DNA from: Anaerolineae bacterium
GTDB taxonomy: Bacteria > Chloroflexota > Anaerolineae > DRVO01
Direction: 5' to 3'
Length of the DNA: 8,086 nt
NCBI GenBank assembly: GCA_012719195.1
Contig: JAAYAV010000228.1
Location: 1-8,086, forward strand
How positions within the stretch are numbered: the first letter of the stretch is position 1; every line of letters begins with the position of its first letter. A program made the position numbers and the translations under genes. Below are positions 5,659-8,086 of this stretch, in pieces. A model generated the notes under the pieces. That model searched no databases and was not told where the DNA came from. It was given only the letters and a program-made list of their open reading frames with translations.

Positions 5659-6561
5659 ATGAAGGAGCGGATAGGCTTCGTCGGGTTGGGCATCATGGGC
5701 AAGCCCATGGCCAGGCACATCTTGGAGGCGGGCTATCCTCTTACGGTGCACAACCGCAGTCGCAAAGCAGTGGACGAATTGGCCGCTGCCGGGGCGCAGC
5801 CGGCCACGTCGGCAGCGGAGGTAGCGGCGAACAGCGACATCGTGTTCACCTGCCTGCCCGATAGCCCGGACGTGGAGGCCGTCGCCCTCGGGGCAGGCGG
5901 AATACTTGAGGGCATCCCGTCCGAGGCCCTGTACGTGGACACCAGTACCATCGCGCCGGGCACGGCCAAAAGGGTGGCGAGGGCCATGCGCGAGAAGGGC
6001 GCCGACATGCTGGATGCGCCGGTGAGCGGTGGTCAGATCGGGGCCGAGAACGCCACTCTGTCCATAATGGTGGGCGGTGAGGAGGCCTCGTTCGAGCGGG
6101 CCAAGCCGGTGCTGGAGACGATGGGCAAGACGATCGTTCACGTCGGTCCGAGTGGCGCCGGCCAGGTTACCAAAGCGGCTAACCAGATCGTTGTCGGCAT
6201 GACACACGCCGCCGTGGCGGAAGCACTGGTCCTGGCAGCCAAGTCCGGGGTAGACCCGGCCAAGGTGGTGCAGGCCATTTCGGGCGGGGCCGCTCGCTGC
6301 TGGGCGTTGGAGAACCGGGCCCCCCGAGTGCTGGAGCGCGACTTCGAGCCGGGCTTCTACGCTTCTTACCACCTCAAGGACCTGGGCATCGCCCTGGAAG
6401 CGGCCAAGGATGCCGGCGCCGTTCTTCCGGCCACGTCGCTGCTGAAGCAGCTCTACCAGTCGCTGATCAGCAACGGCAAGGGCCGCCTGGATCACTCAGC
6501 CATCATCCAGGTGATCGAGGCGCTGTCGGCGGTGGAGGTCAAGGGCGGCCGGGAGGGGTAG
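5659..6561 (+). CDS. NAD(P)-dependent beta-hydroxyacid dehydrogenase, GarR/LtnD-type
   Basis: A 300-residue dehydrogenase of the 3-hydroxyisobutyrate dehydrogenase family, which includes tartronate semialdehyde reductase (GarR), L-threonate dehydrogenase (LtnD) and succinic semialdehyde reductases. The Rossmann motif GLGIMG is at 9-14, the substrate motif DAPVSGG at 119-125, catalytic Lys172 in GAGQVTKAANQ, and KDLGIAL at 240-246. After the second strand the sequence is HNRSRK (31-36); basic and polar residues here, rather than an acid, suggest preference for NADP(H), which is an inference. The length is typical. The ATG has TAAGGAGG 7 nt upstream. It is transcribed away from the racemase-like/kinase operon across a shared 146-nt region, so it may oxidise a sugar acid in the same pathway or reduce a semialdehyde made by it. 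Two weak stems follow the stop (6564-6578 and 6603-6624). Confidence 0.92.
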   Translation: MKERIGFVGLGIMGKPMARHILEAGYPLTVHNRSRKAVDELAAAGAQPATSAAEVAANSDIVFTCLPDSPDVEAVALGAGGILEGIPSEALYVDTSTIAPGTAKRVARAMREKGADMLDAPVSGGQIGAENATLSIMVGGEEASFERAKPVLETMGKTIVHVGPSGAGQVTKAANQIVVGMTHAAVAEALVLAAKSGVDPAKVVQAISGGAARCWALENRAPRVLERDFEPGFYASYHLKDLGIALEAAKDAGAVLPATSLLKQLYQSLISNGKGRLDHSAIIQVIEALSAVEVKGGREG

Positions 6562-6889
6562 TACCGGGTTTCGCCCGGCTGGCGCCGGTGCGGCGTTGAC
6601 AGCGGCCCCCGGCGACGCGGGCCGTCGTTACCCGCTACTCCTCGCGTTGCCGGTCGTCGAGCACGCGGCTGACTGTGTCGGGCGTGCATGTCGCTGCCGG
6701 CCCGGGGCGAGAGGCGGGAGTGGGGGCGGAAGGGCATGGCTCCGATGATCACACAGGGGACGGTCCGGCGGCCGACGTGGACGGGCGAGATCTGGTCCGC
6801 CAGGCACTCCGGCATCCGAAGGCCTAGCCGGACGTGTTCAGGTAGGAGTGCGATTGGAGCAGATCGGTCTTTCATGAGGGAGCTAGGCA
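6562..6889. other. 328-nt region without a confident gene
   Basis: The region starts with two small hairpins after the dehydrogenase stop: CCGGG-TTTCG-CCCGG (6564-6578) and CGGCCC with GGGCCG (6603-6608 and 6619-6624). Neither has a U-tract. From about 6690 to 6875 the third codon positions of a minus-strand frame starting at ATG 6873-6875 are almost all G or C over roughly 45 codons, with more mixed second positions, as in real genes. That frame has no ribosome-binding site, matches no family I know, and runs on into low-complexity residues and the end of the dehydrogenase gene. A plus-strand frame shares the same wobble positions. This may be a decayed gene, an unrecognised one, or GC-rich intergenic DNA. 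Confidence 0.5.
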
Positions 6890-7129
6890 GTGGGTAGCAG
6901 CGACGAGGAAAGGGCAGAGCAGATGCTCGAGAAGGCCGATAGCCTGGCCGACCGGCTGGCGAAAGGGCGGGTAGCGATCCGCGCCGAGAGCGACACCGAT
7001 CGCGCCGATTACTACTTCGAGAGATGGCTTGCACTGCTCACGGAGTATGAGCAGACGATCGACGAGCTACGGCGAATGGGCGTCCCCGAGGAGCGAGTGA
7101 GCGTCTCGGGCAAGCCGAGTGGCATGTGA
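6890..7129 (+). CDS. Small charged helical protein, unknown function
   Basis: A 79-residue protein that I do not recognise. It is rich in Glu, Asp, Arg and Ala, has no cysteine and no hydrophobic span, and reads as two long amphipathic helices: about residues 5-34, and about 36-65 containing RADYYFERWLALLTEYEQTIDEL. It ends in a short polar tail. It is therefore probably soluble, perhaps forming a helical hairpin or small coiled coil. I choose GTG 6890-6892 because GAGGGAG lies about 7 nt upstream; the next in-frame ATG would remove 11 residues of the first helix. Codon use is GC-rich at third positions, as in the neighbours. A 38-residue membrane protein begins 48 nt downstream and may share its transcript. 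Confidence 0.65.
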   Translation: MGSSDEERAEQMLEKADSLADRLAKGRVAIRAESDTDRADYYFERWLALLTEYEQTIDELRRMGVPEERVSVSGKPSGM

Positions 7130-7177
7130 CCTGCAGGCTACTGGGTATGCAGTTCACAGCCAAGGAGGGCTCCGACC

Positions 7178-7294
7178 ATGTTAGCCGCAGCTGCTTTCTG
7201 CCTCGGGGTATTGTGTGGAATGATGGTGATGGCCGTACTCTCGGTGAGCCGGTCGCAGGGCGACGCTGGCCCGGTGATGCACCCGCACCAGTAA
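7178..7294 (+). CDS. 38-residue single-span membrane protein
   Basis: A very short ORF (ATG 7178-7180, TAA 7292-7294) with an excellent ribosome-binding site, AAGGAGGG, 8 nt upstream. The product begins MLAAAAFCLGVLCGMMVMAV and has one hydrophobic segment (residues 2-23) with a small-residue GxxxG pattern (Gly10, Gly14). A single Arg25 and a polar, His-containing tail follow. Arg just after the span suggests the C-terminus faces the cytoplasm. The shape resembles small one-helix proteins such as those grouped as DUF3789, but that likeness is only of pattern. Function unknown. It may be co-transcribed with the small helical protein upstream and precedes the RodZ-like gene, which has its own promoter. 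A signal or anchor peptide of a broken gene is the alternative. Confidence 0.55.
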   Translation: MLAAAAFCLGVLCGMMVMAVLSVSRSQGDAGPVMHPHQ

Positions 7295-7305
7295 TACGTC
7301 CGGGC

Positions 7306-7318
7306 GGATCACCTCCTT
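7306..7318 (+). other. 13-nt match to the 16S rRNA 3' tail (anti-Shine-Dalgarno)
   Basis: GGATCACCTCCTT is identical to the conserved 3' end of bacterial 16S rRNA. The bases before it do not continue the rRNA, so this is not an rRNA gene end. It lies 12 nt after the stop of the 38-residue ORF, and its CCTCCTT is the exact complement of AAGGAGG in that ORF's own ribosome-binding site (7162-7168). It overlaps the first bases of the -35 of the RodZ-gene promoter. It may be chance. Confidence 0.4.
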
Positions 7319-7345
7319 GCCGGTGCCACCCGCGACTGCTATAGT
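7317..7345 (+). promoter_or_regulatory. Promoter of the RodZ-like gene
   Basis: TTGCCG (7317-7322), a 17-nt spacer and TATAGT (7340-7345) make a good sigma70-type promoter. The start point should be near 7352, leaving a leader of about 37 nt before the ATG at 7389. Confidence 0.7.
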
Positions 7346-7388
7346 CCCCAGCGTGTCCTAGGCAGGGCAGCACGGGAGTGCAGGGCTG

Positions 7389-8086
7389 ATGAGCGAACTG
7401 GGGACCTGGCTGCGCGAGAGCCGTGAGACCAAAGAGCTGAGTCTCGCGGAGGCGGCAGCCGCCACCCACATAAGGGCCACCCATATGGCCGCCATCGAAG
7501 AGGGCCGTCGGGAGGACCTTCCCGACGCCGTCTATCTCCGCGGTCTCATACTGACCTACGGCCAGTACCTCGGCGTCGATGCGGAGGAGCTGCGGGCTCG
7601 CTTTGCCAAGGAGTACGGTCGTCCCACTAAGGGCACCGGGCGGGTGGACTCTCACCAGCCGCTGAGCGAGCCGCTTCGCAATCGCCGAGGCCTGCTGATA
7701 GTCGCTGGGATCGTGGTTCTGCTGCTGGCCGTGGCGGCAGCGGCGTGGTGGTTCTGGCCCGAGGTCAGCGAATGGGGCGAGTCGCTGGTGGCCCGCATCT
7801 CCGAGCCCGTCGTTCGCGCCACTACCAGCATCGCCCTGGATGAGCCCACCGCAACGACCGGGCCTAGCTCTGCCGTTGAGGAGCCGACCCGGGCCCCAGA
7901 GATTGCGGACCCGACGGCGACCGGCGCCCCCGCCCCTACCACAACGTCGGCCGCCCTACCTCTTCCTACTCCCGCTCCCAGCGACACACCCATCGTGGCC
8001 GACCCGACTCCGACAGCAACGTCCACCCCCGTGCCCGGGATCTGGCTTGGCGTGCAGGTTTCCGGTGCCGCCTGGATGCGAGTCAC
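7389..8086 (+). CDS. rodZ: RodZ-like cell-shape protein, 3' end missing
   Basis: The 5' part (232 codons, open to the window edge) of a RodZ-type bitopic membrane protein. In rod-shaped bacteria RodZ links MreB filaments to the elongation machinery; in other lineages the role is less clear. Residues 2-75 form a RodZ-type helix-turn-helix (start ELGTWLRESRETKELSLAEA, with IEEGRREDLPDAVYLRGLI at about 36-54). A basic stretch with Arg97, Arg99 and Arg100 precedes a single membrane span at about 101-123, ending in WWFW. After it comes an extracytoplasmic segment, then a Pro/Thr/Ala-rich low-complexity linker (about 151-217, many PTAT and PTPT units). From about 218 the sequence IWLGVQVSGAAWMRV matches the start of the DUF4115 beta domain. 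The ATG has only a weak ribosome-binding site (GGGAG about 10 nt upstream). The assignment rests on domain order; a generic HTH-membrane protein is the alternative. Confidence 0.85.
   Translation, partial: MSELGTWLRESRETKELSLAEAAAATHIRATHMAAIEEGRREDLPDAVYLRGLILTYGQYLGVDAEELRARFAKEYGRPTKGTGRVDSHQPLSEPLRNRRGLLIVAGIVVLLLAVAAAAWWFWPEVSEWGESLVARISEPVVRATTSIALDEPTATTGPSSAVEEPTRAPEIADPTATGAPAPTTTSAALPLPTPAPSDTPIVADPTPTATSTPVPGIWLGVQVSGAAWMRV

Noticed and set aside
5542..6495. Long minus-strand ORF opposite the dehydrogenase gene
   Set aside because: It is an antisense shadow of a clear GarR-family gene, with unusual His/Arg/Gly-rich composition and no family signature.
6596..6601. TTGACA after the dehydrogenase gene as a promoter for the small ORF at 6890
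   Set aside because: No -10-like hexamer follows at 15-20 nt.
7126..7344. 72-codon plus-strand ORF starting at GTG 7126
   Set aside because: It has no ribosome-binding site and a Cys/Arg/Pro-rich product; the overlapping 38-residue ORF in another frame has a strong site and a coherent membrane helix.
7038..7655. 205-codon minus-strand ORF
   Set aside because: It runs antisense through the two small ORFs and the RodZ HTH region, and lacks recognisable motifs or a good ribosome-binding site.
7652..8086. Minus-strand ORF with Val/Gly/Ala repeats at the right edge
   Set aside because: Its repeats are the antisense reading of the Pro/Thr-rich linker of the RodZ-like protein, whose domain order is convincing.

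Overview
This is a GC-rich bacterial chromosomal window with dense, mostly ordinary gene content. The layout (rplU-rpmA-rpmE-DUF1385 cluster, zinc-binding L31, a RodZ-like protein with a Pro/Thr-rich linker, strong AGGAGG ribosome-binding sites, consensus sigma70-type promoters) fits a Gram-positive-like or Chloroflexota-type genome. That placement is an inference from gene style and was not tested against any database. I see no insertion sequence, CRISPR array, tRNA or rRNA gene.

Region by region. 1-1290 (+) is the 3' part of a citramalate synthase (isoleucine biosynthesis), cut by the left edge. A 13-bp perfect hairpin at 1330-1367 separates it from a convergent minus-strand operon. That operon reads, from its promoter at about 3270 leftward: ribosomal protein L21, L27, L31, then a DUF1385 membrane protein (3212 down to 1394). 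3374-5512 (-) is a two-gene catabolic operon: an Asp/Glu-racemase-superfamily protein followed 6 nt later by a DUF1537 four-carbon acid sugar kinase. Divergent from it, 5659-6561 (+) encodes a GarR/LtnD-type beta-hydroxyacid dehydrogenase. The shared 146-nt intergenic region has an 11-bp perfect inverted repeat just upstream of the dehydrogenase promoter. These three genes plausibly act together on a C4 (or C3) sugar acid, by analogy with threonate/erythronate catabolism (oxidise, rearrange, phosphorylate). The usual isomerase and aldolase/decarboxylase partners are not in the window.

6562-6889 is poorly explained sequence with no confident gene. After it come a small charged helical protein (6890-7129, +), a 38-residue single-span membrane protein (7178-7294, +), and the 5' part of a RodZ-like gene (7389 to the right edge, +) with its own good promoter at 7317-7345.

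The points most worth a second look are the sugar-acid cluster with its racemase-like member lacking the second catalytic cysteine, the inverted repeat in the divergent promoter region, the 38-residue membrane protein, and a 13-nt match to the 16S rRNA 3' tail at 7306-7318. No clearly new large system is visible.
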